From a virus, in the IMG/VR virus record IMGVR_UViG_3300025869_000133, positions 1 through 20,371 of that record: a stretch of DNA of 20,371 bases; one strand, written 5' to 3'. The number at the start of each line of letters is the position of its first letter. The stretch's first letter is position 1. The notes below the pieces were generated by a model. It saw only the letters and a list, made by a program, of their open reading frames with translations. It was not told the origin of the DNA and did not search any database. This document shows, piece by piece, positions 6,875 to 13,120 of the stretch. The position numbers and the translations under genes are program-made.

Positions 6875-7419
6875 AGACATTAAAGGAACAAGCACTAGAT
6901 ACAGTTATTCTTGACCTACAAGAATCTAATACAAATTTTATTGATAATCCTTTCAGATTGGGTTCATATATGTATTTTGCAACTATTAAAGAAGTGCGTA
7001 ACCTAGTTGCAGAACAAAGATATAGATTAACAGAAATTGATAAAAATATTTTAGAAACAGATTTAGGTGAGTATGAAGTTTATGAAGGAGATTTAGTTCC
7101 ACTTGATTGTCCTATGATGGATATAGTTGAAGAGGACGATAAGAAAGAACCTGAATTAAATAAACCTAAAGCAGGTGGTTCTAAGAAGTACTATGTGTAT
7201 GTTCGTGACCCTAAAACAAAAAATGTTAAGAAAGTTTCTTGGGGAGATACTACAGGACTTAAAGTTAAGATAGACGACCCTAAAGCACGAAAATCTTTTG
7301 CTGCAAGACACAATTGTTCTTCTGCAACTGATAAAACTAAAGCATCATATTGGGCGTGTAGACTTCCTCATTATGCGAAACAACTCGGATTATCGGGTGG
7401 TGGAAACTTTTTTTGGTAG
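6871..7419 (+). CDS. Two-module conserved phage protein (DUF5872-like C-terminus)
   Basis: 182 residues. The N-terminal segment MKTLKEQALDTVILDLQES has L-Q-E at 16-18, a possible prohead-protease site. Module 1 (about 20-95) contains FRLGSYMYFATIKEVRNL and YEGDLVPLDCP. Module 2 (about 105-182) contains KKYYVYVRD, VSWGD, DDPKARKSFAARHNC and SYWACRLPHYAK. I recall this as the DUF5872-type phage domain of unknown function; its two cysteines (149 and 162) and His residues could bind metal, but this is a guess. The protein ends in the Gly- and aromatic-rich GGGNFFW. It overlaps the preceding gene by 4 bases and is followed by a 28-base gap with the ribosome site of the next gene. Codon use is like the neighbours. 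Confidence 0.83.
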   Translation: MKTLKEQALDTVILDLQESNTNFIDNPFRLGSYMYFATIKEVRNLVAEQRYRLTEIDKNILETDLGEYEVYEGDLVPLDCPMMDIVEEDDKKEPELNKPKAGGSKKYYVYVRDPKTKNVKKVSWGDTTGLKVKIDDPKARKSFAARHNCSSATDKTKASYWACRLPHYAKQLGLSGGGNFFW

Positions 7420-7424
7420 ACCTA

Positions 7425-7447
7425 TATAATTAGGAAGGAAATATATT
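7425..7447 (+). promoter_or_regulatory. Ribosome site and possible promoter of the 7448 gene
   Basis: AGGAAGGA (7432-7439) is a strong Shine-Dalgarno sequence eight bases before the ATG. TATAAT (7425-7430) just upstream could be a -10 box, but a transcript starting there would include only part of the Shine-Dalgarno sequence, so promoter function is doubtful. Confidence 0.4.
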
Positions 7448-7702
7448 ATGAAAGAATTATATCACACTTATGCGAGGGATGGTAAGTACGCAGAGGTCTT
7501 TAAGACTTCTCAAGGTTGGGAGGTAGACCTATACACTGGTGACACCTTAATAGAGACTAGAGAAGTACATAATCACTCAGAAAGTTATGCAGAAGATGTT
7601 GCAGATAACTGGGTTCACAATATATTAAAAATCGAGAAGGAAGGTTCCTTCTATGGGTACAACCAAAAGGATGATAACTTCTATCCTGGCTTAGATGACT
7701 AA
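7448..7702 (+). CDS. Small hypothetical protein, 84 residues
   Basis: I do not recognise a family. The protein starts MKELYHTYARDGKYAEVFK and looks like a small beta-rich domain: short strands around EVFKTSQGWEVDLYTGDTLIETREV, then a helix (SESYAEDVADNWVHNILKI) and an acidic tail. This strand-strand-helix pattern is common in small soluble phage proteins and says little on function. There is no membrane segment. A strong Shine-Dalgarno sequence (AGGAAGGA) fixes the start. It overlaps the cupin-like gene by 8 bases, and the two are probably translated together. There is no capsid-targeting-like N-terminus, unlike the flanking genes. Confidence 0.75.
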   Translation: MKELYHTYARDGKYAEVFKTSQGWEVDLYTGDTLIETREVHNHSESYAEDVADNWVHNILKIEKEGSFYGYNQKDDNFYPGLDD

Positions 7703-7976
7703 CCCATATACAGAAAAAGTTTTAGAACAACACGGGACAGGTAAGAAATTTATTTTAAGAACCTTTGATGAGACCGTTGACGAAAAGGATTTAATATGGC
7801 ATCGTGATAAAAAATCACGAACAATTCATATTTTAGATGGGATTGGATGGAAATTGCAAATGGAAGATAAACTTCCAGTAGAGTTATGTGTTGGTCAAGA
7901 CCACTTCATAATGAAAGACAGTTACCATAGAATCATAAAAGGTGAGAGGAACTTGACTATTCGTATAGAAGAGTAA
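7695..7976 (+). CDS. Small cupin-like protein, 93 residues
   Basis: The pattern LIWHRDKKSRTIHIL, then GWKLQMEDKLPVELCVGQDHFIMKDSYHRIIKG, matches small cupin-like proteins I know from marine phages: two short beta motifs with His residues (WHRD at about 34-37 and YHRIIKG at about 77-83) and the turn before the second motif. It is expected to form a single beta-barrel domain that might bind a metal or small ligand. The usual cupin metal ligands are only partly present, so enzymatic activity is uncertain. The N-terminus MTNPYTEKVLEQHG is not a clear targeting signal. It overlaps the preceding 84-residue gene by 8 bases and is followed by tandem late promoters for the next gene. Confidence 0.75.
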   Translation: MTNPYTEKVLEQHGTGKKFILRTFDETVDEKDLIWHRDKKSRTIHILDGIGWKLQMEDKLPVELCVGQDHFIMKDSYHRIIKGERNLTIRIEE

Positions 7977-7984
7977 GTATCAAA

Positions 7985-8013
7985 CATAAATATATTATAA
8001 ATAATAGTACTAT
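7985..8013 (+). promoter_or_regulatory. Tandem late promoter boxes with a palindrome at the start codon
   Basis: CATAAATA (7985-7992) and a perfect T4 late consensus TATAAATA (7996-8003) lie 11 bases apart. By T4 spacing the second would start transcription at about 8009, three bases before the ATG at 8012. ATAGTACTAT (8004-8013) is a perfect 10-base palindrome that includes the AT of the start codon. Confidence 0.65.
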
Positions 8014-8590
8014 GAGTTATAAATCAGAAAACTGGAAAGACAAATTAGACCAAGTGCGTGGACACATTGCACTAAAAGAAGGTTCTGTAGCACAAACTGC
8101 AGATGAAATCATCAATCAACAGATTGAAGAGGAACTTAACAATTCATTCAACGAAGTAATAGAAGAAGATGTTCTATTAGAAGCATCTGCTGGTGCAATG
8201 ATTGATAAGTTGTTCAATCTTAAAGGTGATAAAGATTCACAATACGGTGTTGCAAAGATGCTATCTATGACTGGTGTCAAAGTAGTCCAATCAATGCAGA
8301 AACAAAACCCAAAAGGATTCGAAAAGTTAATTGTTCAGTTAGGTAAAGAGAAAAAGATTACACTACCTACCAACAATAAACTAATGGCAATGTTCAAAGA
8401 TGCAGGTGTTAAACCTCTCAAAGATGAAATTGACCTAACCAAAGAAGAAAAACTTTCAGTAGAGAAATCTGCAGAAAAACTAACAGAAAGAAATATGTTA
8501 GGTAGACTTGCGAAACAATTACAATTAAACGAAGAAGGTAAACAAAAAATGTTTGATTACTTCGAAAACGGGAAAATTACAAATGATTAA
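8012..8590 (+). CDS. Hypothetical late protein with protease-site-rich N-terminus
   Basis: 192 residues, no recognised family. The first 57 residues are acidic and helical and contain [L/I]-x-E triplets at 21-23 (LKE), 38-40 (IEE), 50-52 (IEE) and 55-57 (LLE, followed by A). This resembles a removable pro-region of the kind the T4 gp21 protease trims, but some triplets are expected by chance. The remaining part (58-192) is helical, with AGAMIDKLFNLKGDKDSQYGVAKM and VKVVQSMQKQNPKGFEKLIVQLGKEKK. No catalytic motif is visible. Two late-type promoter boxes precede it, the second a perfect TATAAATA, supporting late expression. The end overlaps the next gene by 8 bases. It may be a head-internal or scaffold-type protein; this is inference. 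Confidence 0.8.
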   Translation: MSYKSENWKDKLDQVRGHIALKEGSVAQTADEIINQQIEEELNNSFNEVIEEDVLLEASAGAMIDKLFNLKGDKDSQYGVAKMLSMTGVKVVQSMQKQNPKGFEKLIVQLGKEKKITLPTNNKLMAMFKDAGVKPLKDEIDLTKEEKLSVEKSAEKLTERNMLGRLAKQLQLNEEGKQKMFDYFENGKITND

Positions 8591-8915
8591 TGAACTCTCA
8601 AAAGACCTACTTGCTGATGTCAAAGCAATAATGGAAAAGAAATTAGACCCTGTCAATGACAAGGAAAACGATAAGAAATTTAAAGACCGTAAAGACAAAG
8701 ACATCGATAACGATGGTGATGTAGATGGTTCAGATGAATATCTTCATAAGAAACGTGCTGCAACTGATGATGCAATTGATGGTGGCAAGAAACCTGCAAA
8801 GAACGAAGACCAAGGACAATTTATTTACGCTGCTAAACAAGCAAAGAAAAAAGGTGAAAAGGAATTTATGTTTGCAGGGAAAAAATATTCCGTGGATGTA
8901 AAAGACGAGGAGTAG
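8583..8915 (+). CDS. Small protein with an EF-hand-like calcium-binding loop
   Basis: 110 residues from the ATG at 8583; a TTG at 8553 is open upstream but lies deep in the preceding gene. The loop DIDNDGDVDGSD at 40-51 has Asp at positions 1, 3, 5 and 12 and Gly at 6, as in EF-hand and dockerin calcium loops, followed by EYLHKKR. I know this arrangement as a recurrent one in marine phage proteins. The C-terminal part (about 78-105), with FIYAAKQAKKKGEKEFMFAGKKY, is a second small module seen in other phage proteins. The N-terminus MINELSKDLLADVKAIME ends in I-M-E at 16-18, a possible prohead-protease site. Only one EF-hand is present; pairing would need a partner or dimer. The overlap with the preceding gene is 8 bases. 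Confidence 0.82.
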   Translation: MINELSKDLLADVKAIMEKKLDPVNDKENDKKFKDRKDKDIDNDGDVDGSDEYLHKKRAATDDAIDGGKKPAKNEDQGQFIYAAKQAKKKGEKEFMFAGKKYSVDVKDEE

Positions 8916-8919
8916 TTCT

Positions 8920-10653
8920 ATGAACCTATTTCAACAATTAAAAGAAACTGCAAGAAAAGAATCTCTTAACGAGATATCTCAACAAGCAAAGATTCAAAAA
9001 GCGATAGATATTGCAACCTCAATGGGTGGTAATATGACAGGTGCTGTTAAAAGAATCGAACAAATCAAAAAAGGTTTATCCAAAAATAAGAATGTTGCAA
9101 ATGCATTAAGATTAGCAAACGAAGAAACAATCTCAGAAGATTACAAAAAAGTAATCAAAATGTTCCCAAGAGATAACGACTGGAAAAAACTTATCACAAA
9201 ACATAGACGTGCAATTGATGATTTCAGAAACAATAACAAAGATTTACCTTCTAAAGTAGAAGATGAATTACTTACTTGGGCATCACAAACTGGTGAAGTC
9301 AGTGGTAAACACGATGCAGAAGACTTCATAATGTCAATCCTTGATGAAAGTACTATATCAGAGAACTATAGAAAACTTGCAAAACACGGTATGGGAACAG
9401 AGACACCCAAGTCAGTCAAAGTTGGAACAGAGATTGATTACTACCAAAAAGATGGTGCAAAATATATGGGTAAAGTTGTTAAGATGGATAAACAATCTTA
9501 CACTGTAAAGGACGACAAGACTAGTAAAACACATAAGTTTTTCTACCACGACAGAATTAAAGCTGCAAAACTTCTTAAACAAGGTGATAACATACAAGAA
9601 AAAGTAGAGTATGCAGAATACAAATTCAGAAACAAGGGAGATGCTCAGAAAGCATTAAACTACTTTAAAAGTCAACAGTTAATCAAACTAGACATCAACG
9701 ATGATGGATTGAGTCAAGGTGAACTTGCAATCGATGCTGGTAAGAAAGATATGACTAAACAACACAAAGAAGTGTTAAAGAACTTCAAACCAAAAGTCCT
9801 CACAACAGAACAAACTATTTCAGAGGGTACTTGGGCAGTTCCCGATTCATATCCAAAATTAGTTGCATTACAAAAGTTCTTAAGAAAACCACATAAAGCA
9901 AAAACTGCTAAAGATGTAGAGAAGTTTACAAATGATGTATACGATTTCTTTGGAGACGATTCGTTCTTTGACGATTTAGGTGCATATGGAACTACATTGC
10001 CAGGTGGAGAAAAGGACGAAGACGGAAAACCACATTCTGCAGAGTATTTAAAACGTGCAAACCAATACAATAAAATTAAAAAGGGAACAGACTTAAATTT
10101 AGTTCTTATTAAACAATTAGGTGATTGGACTGGTAATGTCCTTAAGTTTAAAGGAGTAGAAATGGTACAATTCCCAAGAGATTGGTATCTAAAAGACAAC
10201 CCTAAACACAAAGATGATGATGCACAAATTAAAGCAAAACTAGAAAGTGTTCAAGAAGGTAAAGGTATGAAAAGAGGACGTGGTAATCTTAAATTCAAAA
10301 GACAAGATTCAATCAAAGCAGAAGCAGTATCAAGTGACCAACAAGCCGCAATTGCAATCGCAAAGAAAAAGAAAAATGAATCTGTTATGGATGCATACAG
10401 AGAAATGTGGGAAGAAAACTTAAAAGAAGAGATGATTACCTACAGAGTTAAAGGAATGCAGAGACCTGAAGAAGACAAATTCAAAAAATCTGCAAAGATG
10501 ATGGGTTTAAAGATTACTATGGACAAAGGTAGAGACGATACAGTAATCGTTATGAGTGGAACTAAGAAGAAACTCAGAGACTTTGATTCAGTTGCAAGAG
10601 GTAAATCTTCATACGGTGACCCTTCAACAATCAAACACTTTGACGAGAAGTAG
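8920..10653 (+). CDS. Modular 577-residue protein, candidate head-internal polyprotein
   Basis: No enzyme motif is recognised. The protein is a string of hydrophilic modules. It opens MNLFQQLKETARKESLNE with LKE (7-9) and LNE (16-18). The short motif (T)ISE recurs at 71-73 (preceded by EET, followed by DY), 146-148 (preceded by EST, followed by NY) and 300-302 (preceded by EQT, followed by GT). IQE is at 225-227 and VQE at 444-446. Modules between them are 19-73 (ATSMGGNMTGAVKRIEQIKK), 74-148, 149-227 (a beta-rich small domain), 228-302, 303-446, and a C-terminal part with AVSSDQQAAIAIAKKKK (469-485), a second targeting-like stretch (490-503) and a final basic module (506-577). [L/I]-x-E is the cut site of T4 gp21. 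GAGGAG seven bases upstream fixes the start. Confidence 0.85.
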   Translation: MNLFQQLKETARKESLNEISQQAKIQKAIDIATSMGGNMTGAVKRIEQIKKGLSKNKNVANALRLANEETISEDYKKVIKMFPRDNDWKKLITKHRRAIDDFRNNNKDLPSKVEDELLTWASQTGEVSGKHDAEDFIMSILDESTISENYRKLAKHGMGTETPKSVKVGTEIDYYQKDGAKYMGKVVKMDKQSYTVKDDKTSKTHKFFYHDRIKAAKLLKQGDNIQEKVEYAEYKFRNKGDAQKALNYFKSQQLIKLDINDDGLSQGELAIDAGKKDMTKQHKEVLKNFKPKVLTTEQTISEGTWAVPDSYPKLVALQKFLRKPHKAKTAKDVEKFTNDVYDFFGDDSFFDDLGAYGTTLPGGEKDEDGKPHSAEYLKRANQYNKIKKGTDLNLVLIKQLGDWTGNVLKFKGVEMVQFPRDWYLKDNPKHKDDDAQIKAKLESVQEGKGMKRGRGNLKFKRQDSIKAEAVSSDQQAAIAIAKKKKNESVMDAYREMWEENLKEEMITYRVKGMQRPEEDKFKKSAKMMGLKITMDKGRDDTVIVMSGTKKKLRDFDSVARGKSSYGDPSTIKHFDEK

Positions 10654-10654
10654 T

Positions 10655-11209
10655 ATGAGAGACTTTTTCAAAACCTATCGAGATATGCATTTAGTTGAAA
10701 TCAAACAACAAGAAGTTGATGCACTAAAGAAATTATCTAAAGAAATGCAATCAGTTCTAAAAGGTTATCAGAAGATTGTTGGAATGGGTGATAAAGAACT
10801 CAAAGATAAGAAGTACAACAAAGACTATGAAGCAGTTCTTAAAGCAAGAGATGTTATCTTACAACTTATTGGTAAAGTAAACACTCAAAAGATTCTCAAT
10901 AAAGAAGAGACAACAGTAGAGTTAGACGAAGGTCTAATACCAATGTATAAGAAAACTAAGTTTGAAGGTAAAGAGTTCGACAGAAAGAAAGAAATTGCAA
11001 TGATTAAGAAGATGATACAAGCAATTCATAAAGTTTCAAAGATGCAAGATAATATGCAATACACTGCTGAAACAGGTGGTGGAACTACAGGTGGAAACCC
11101 AAATAAAGTTTGGGAAAATCTAAGAGATGCAGAAAGAGCATTGATTGATTATATGGGTGGTGTTGAAAGAGGTAATTATGATGGTGTCATTGATATGGAC
11201 AGAGACTAA
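10655..11209 (+). CDS. Hypothetical protein with capsid-targeting-like N-terminus
   Basis: 184 residues from the ATG at 10655, which follows the preceding stop codon by one base; a longer frame opening at 10556 lies within the preceding gene and is unlikely. The N-terminus MRDFFKTYRDMHLVEI is amphipathic with L-V-E at 13-15, resembling the T4 capsid-targeting sequence. The rest is helical and charged: KKLSKEMQSVLKGYQKIVGM, then ARDVILQLIGKVNTQKIL and a region with IAMIKKMIQAIHKVSKM. A Gly-Thr-rich linker (ETGGGTTGGNPN, about 140-151) separates a C-terminal helix. The helical hairpin pattern suggests a coiled-coil structural protein; I do not recognise a family. The last base of its TAA is the first base of the next gene's ATG. 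Confidence 0.8.
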   Translation: MRDFFKTYRDMHLVEIKQQEVDALKKLSKEMQSVLKGYQKIVGMGDKELKDKKYNKDYEAVLKARDVILQLIGKVNTQKILNKEETTVELDEGLIPMYKKTKFEGKEFDRKKEIAMIKKMIQAIHKVSKMQDNMQYTAETGGGTTGGNPNKVWENLRDAERALIDYMGGVERGNYDGVIDMDRD

Positions 11210-11754
11210 TGGATAGAGTAGATGCAAGGTTTAAACTCTTTAAAGAAAAATTAAAGAAACTGGGATATGCAAAGAAAGATGCAAAAGAAGTCAACAAAAT
11301 TGTAGAGAAACAAGGTGACTTCGGAATGATGTCTGATGCAGGTAATAAAAAGATTGCTCGTGCAGTTTCCCAATCAAAGAATGAGAATGACCTTCGTGCA
11401 AAGTTAGAGAAAATCTCTAAAATGGCAGGTGGTAAGTATGCAGAAGCAGGAGAAGATGCAGTAATAGATTCAGCACTAGGTGCATTGAATGATAAATCTA
11501 CTGGTTCACAATCTTGGGCAGACAAGAACATAATGGTTCAACTAGGAAATTACAGAGACCTAACCAAAGATGGAGAGGTTTCAACAAACGATAACAAAAA
11601 AAGTAAAGTGAAAGCAAAGGACGCTGCACTAGTTTACAACACTTTAATGAAAGTTAAAGCACCTGTTCGTACTAAATACATACAGATGTTACAGAAAGAC
11701 TCCAAGTCTTTCAAAAAGACTTTTGATACTATATTAAAAGTCGCAAATAAATAA
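11209..11754 (+). CDS. Hypothetical protein, 181 residues
   Basis: I do not recognise a family. The protein is helical, basic in the first 40 residues (MDRVDARFKLFKEKLKKLGY) and mixed later. Two blocks are visible: residues 1-85, with KKIARAVSQSKNENDLRAKLEKISKMAGGKYAEAG, and 86-181, ending in a region with YNTLMKVKAPVRTKYIQMLQ followed by a basic tail. There is no membrane segment, signal peptide or metal motif, and no targeting-like N-terminus. It shares one base with the stop codon of the preceding gene, the tightest coupling in the region, so the two proteins may act together. The 3' end carries AATAAATA (11746-11753), one mismatch from the T4 late box, which could serve the next gene. Confidence 0.78.
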   Translation: MDRVDARFKLFKEKLKKLGYAKKDAKEVNKIVEKQGDFGMMSDAGNKKIARAVSQSKNENDLRAKLEKISKMAGGKYAEAGEDAVIDSALGALNDKSTGSQSWADKNIMVQLGNYRDLTKDGEVSTNDNKKSKVKAKDAALVYNTLMKVKAPVRTKYIQMLQKDSKSFKKTFDTILKVANK

Positions 11755-11769
11755 AGAGAGGAAAACAAA

Positions 11770-12054
11770 ATGGCATTATGGGGATTATTAGACAACGAAG
11801 CTTCTAAACCAAAATATCTTAACGATGGTGATAAAGCAGAATGTTATGGTGCTGATACAGCTGAGGTCGGTGCATCTAGTGGTGTAACTTCAGAAGGTTG
11901 GGTCTTAAGAAAAGCAGTAGGGTCAAGAACTCAATTTGAAACATTGGTTGCAATGTCTTCAGGTTCAATGGGTGCTGACGTTGCAGACTTTGATGACGAT
12001 TCAGACGTAGCAACACCTGATGTTGATGACGATACAGTATTAGCAGATAGTTAA
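11770..12054 (+). CDS. Small acidic protein, possible virion protein
   Basis: 94 residues. The first 70 contain LNDGDKAECYGADTAEV and EGWVLRKAVGSRTQFETLVAMSS; I recall the pattern GWVxR...ETLVAM from small marine phage proteins often found near structural genes, but no function is known to me. The last 25 residues are strongly acidic, almost only Asp, Val, Ala, Ser and Thr (VADFDDDSDVATPDVDDDTV), and likely disordered. There is no signal peptide or membrane segment. The start is set by GAGAGGAAAA nine to fourteen bases upstream. A late-like box AATAAATA (11746-11753) ends 16 bases before the ATG. By T4 spacing the transcript would begin near 11759, leaving an 11-base leader. Confidence 0.75.
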   Translation: MALWGLLDNEASKPKYLNDGDKAECYGADTAEVGASSGVTSEGWVLRKAVGSRTQFETLVAMSSGSMGADVADFDDDSDVATPDVDDDTVLADS

Positions 12055-12078
12055 GATTTAAACGCATAGGAAAAAATT

Positions 12079-12513
12079 ATGAAAAATTTTAGAGATTTCA
12101 TTACAGAACTTTATAGACCATCAACATTCTTTGGTGCAGGTCTTTCTTCAATGAAAGTACCACACGATATAACTGATGCTGATGTTAAGTCAACAGTGAA
12201 TGCTATACTTGGACACACCGCTGTATCCGAGTTTTTAAATCCAAGTGCTGCAATAGGTCAAGTAGAATCTAAACTTGCACAAATAGGAATTAACAGAGTC
12301 AGAACTGCAGAATACGGTGAGATGCCAGTTGACGAAGAAATTACTGGAAATGGTGAAACAACAGTTTCCTTTTCGCAATTTGGAGAAATCACAGGTAAAT
12401 CAGTTGATACACCTCACGATGAGTTCGAAAAAGAAGAAAAGGTAATTGATGTTAAATTCAAGTACGAACAACTAAAAACTGGTTCATTTAAAGTTTACGG
12501 TTCACTAGTGTAA
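12079..12513 (+). CDS. Hypothetical protein with the best capsid-targeting-like N-terminus
   Basis: 144 residues. It opens MKNFRDFITELYRPSTFFG. The first ten residues match the T4 internal-protein III targeting sequence MKTYQEFIAE at M1, K2, F7, I8 and E10, with aromatic F for Y at 4, and I-T-E (8-10) is a perfect prohead-protease site. The rest (about 11-144) looks like a small mixed alpha/beta domain: helices in DADVKSTVNAILGHTAVSEF and AIGQVESKLAQIGINR, then strands TTVSFSQFGEITG and the C-terminal KVIDVKFKYEQLKTGSFKVYGSLV. I do not recognise it. TAGGAAAAA precedes the ATG. It is the last gene of the late block and is followed by a hairpin-forming repeat. Confidence 0.8.
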   Translation: MKNFRDFITELYRPSTFFGAGLSSMKVPHDITDADVKSTVNAILGHTAVSEFLNPSAAIGQVESKLAQIGINRVRTAEYGEMPVDEEITGNGETTVSFSQFGEITGKSVDTPHDEFEKEEKVIDVKFKYEQLKTGSFKVYGSLV

Positions 12514-12518
12514 TACTC

Positions 12519-12535
12519 GGGGATGTCTCATCCCC
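12519..12535. terminator. GC-rich hairpin, possible terminator or RNA-stability element
   Basis: GGGGATG (12519-12525) pairs perfectly with CATCCCC (12529-12535) around a three-base loop. It is the most GC-rich stem in the window and lies between the last gene of the late block and the next gene. There is no run of T after it (ATTACACC follows), so intrinsic termination is doubtful; it could protect mRNA ends. Confidence 0.4.
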
Positions 12536-12559
12536 ATTACACCTACATACTATTATATT

Positions 12560-12931
12560 ATGGGTCTTTTTGACAAACTAACAAATAAAAACTTCCAAGC
12601 ATTTGCTTTGAAACACTACGATGACCCTCAATGTGAGGATGTAGCAGATTTTCAAGAAGACTTGAGAAGGATTCGATATCTCAAACGATTGCTCTTCAGA
12701 CATCACGAATATGGTGAAATCAGAGAGCGACTTATGTTGAATCATCTTATATGTCTATTCAATGTTTTTGGATACGACGCTTGTATGAGGATGTTGCAGT
12801 TTAAGATACAAGAAGATGCATATTGGTCATCTATCAAAACTATGTTATTGTATATGGGATATGTGGGAGAAGATTTCTATCCATCTCTTAAATTAGATGA
12901 AGTTTTAAATGAGAGATTAAAGGATATATAA
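12560..12931 (+). CDS. Conserved phage hypothetical protein, 123 residues
   Basis: I recognise this as a small protein common in marine phages whose function is unknown to me. It is almost wholly helical, with FQEDLRRIRYLKRLLFRH, RERLMLNHLICLFNVFGYDACMRML and YWSSIKTMLLYMGY. The helices are amphipathic with many Leu, Phe and Arg residues; residues 58-72 and 94-102 are hydrophobic but too short for clear membrane spans. There is no targeting-like N-terminus. It stands apart from the late block, behind the hairpin at 12519, and two bases before tRNA-Thr. The ATG sits in TATATTATG with no Shine-Dalgarno sequence, a start context shared with genes at 1716, 13118 and 14455. Confidence 0.8.
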   Translation: MGLFDKLTNKNFQAFALKHYDDPQCEDVADFQEDLRRIRYLKRLLFRHHEYGEIRERLMLNHLICLFNVFGYDACMRMLQFKIQEDAYWSSIKTMLLYMGYVGEDFYPSLKLDEVLNERLKDI

Positions 12932-12933
12932 AC

Positions 12934-13009
12934 GCTGGTTTAGCTCAGTAGGTAGAGCAACTGATTTGTAATCAGTAGGTCGTCAGTTCGATTCCGACAA
13001 TCAGCACCA
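12934..13009 (+). tRNA. tRNA-Thr(TGT)
   Basis: Full cloverleaf of 76 bases including an encoded CCA. The acceptor stem is GCTGGTT/AATCAGC with one G-T pair. The anticodon stem is ACTGA/TCAGT around the loop TTTGTAA, so the anticodon is TGT, reading the Thr codon ACA. The T-loop TTCGATT is standard; the T-stem GTCAG/CCGAC has one mismatch. It starts two bases after the preceding stop codon. Confidence 0.93.
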
Positions 13010-13019
13010 TTTTAACCGT

Positions 13020-13095
13020 GGGGTTATAGCTCAGTAGGGAGAGCGACTGGTTTGCAATCAGTAGGTCGTGGGTTCGATTCCCTCTAACTCCACCA
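13020..13095 (+). tRNA. tRNA-Ala(TGC)
   Basis: Full cloverleaf of 76 bases including an encoded CCA. The acceptor stem is GGGGTTA/TAACTCC with one G-T pair. The anticodon stem is ACTGG/TCAGT around the loop TTTGCAA, so the anticodon is TGC, reading the Ala codon GCA, by eye the dominant Ala codon in this window. It lies 10 bases after tRNA-Thr and its sequence from AGCTCAGTAGG onward is much like that tRNA. Confidence 0.93.
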
Positions 13096-13105
13096 CTTAA
13101 AACAC

Positions 13106-13120
13106 CTAAATAGTATTATG
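13106..13120 (+). promoter_or_regulatory. Late promoter box predicting a leaderless transcript
   Basis: CTAAATA (13106-13112) is followed by five bases (GTATT) and the ATG at 13118. With the T4 late spacing (last A at -6) +1 falls on the A of the ATG. The box lies 11 bases after tRNA-Ala, so the gene has its own late start independent of the tRNAs. Confidence 0.55.

Noticed and set aside
8553-8582. TTG start for the EF-hand protein
   Set aside because: The ATG at 8583 gives the usual short overlap and a sensible N-terminus.
10556-10654. Upstream start for the 184-residue protein
   Set aside because: It lies inside the 577-residue gene; the ATG at 10655 gives the targeting-like N-terminus and sits just after the stop codon.
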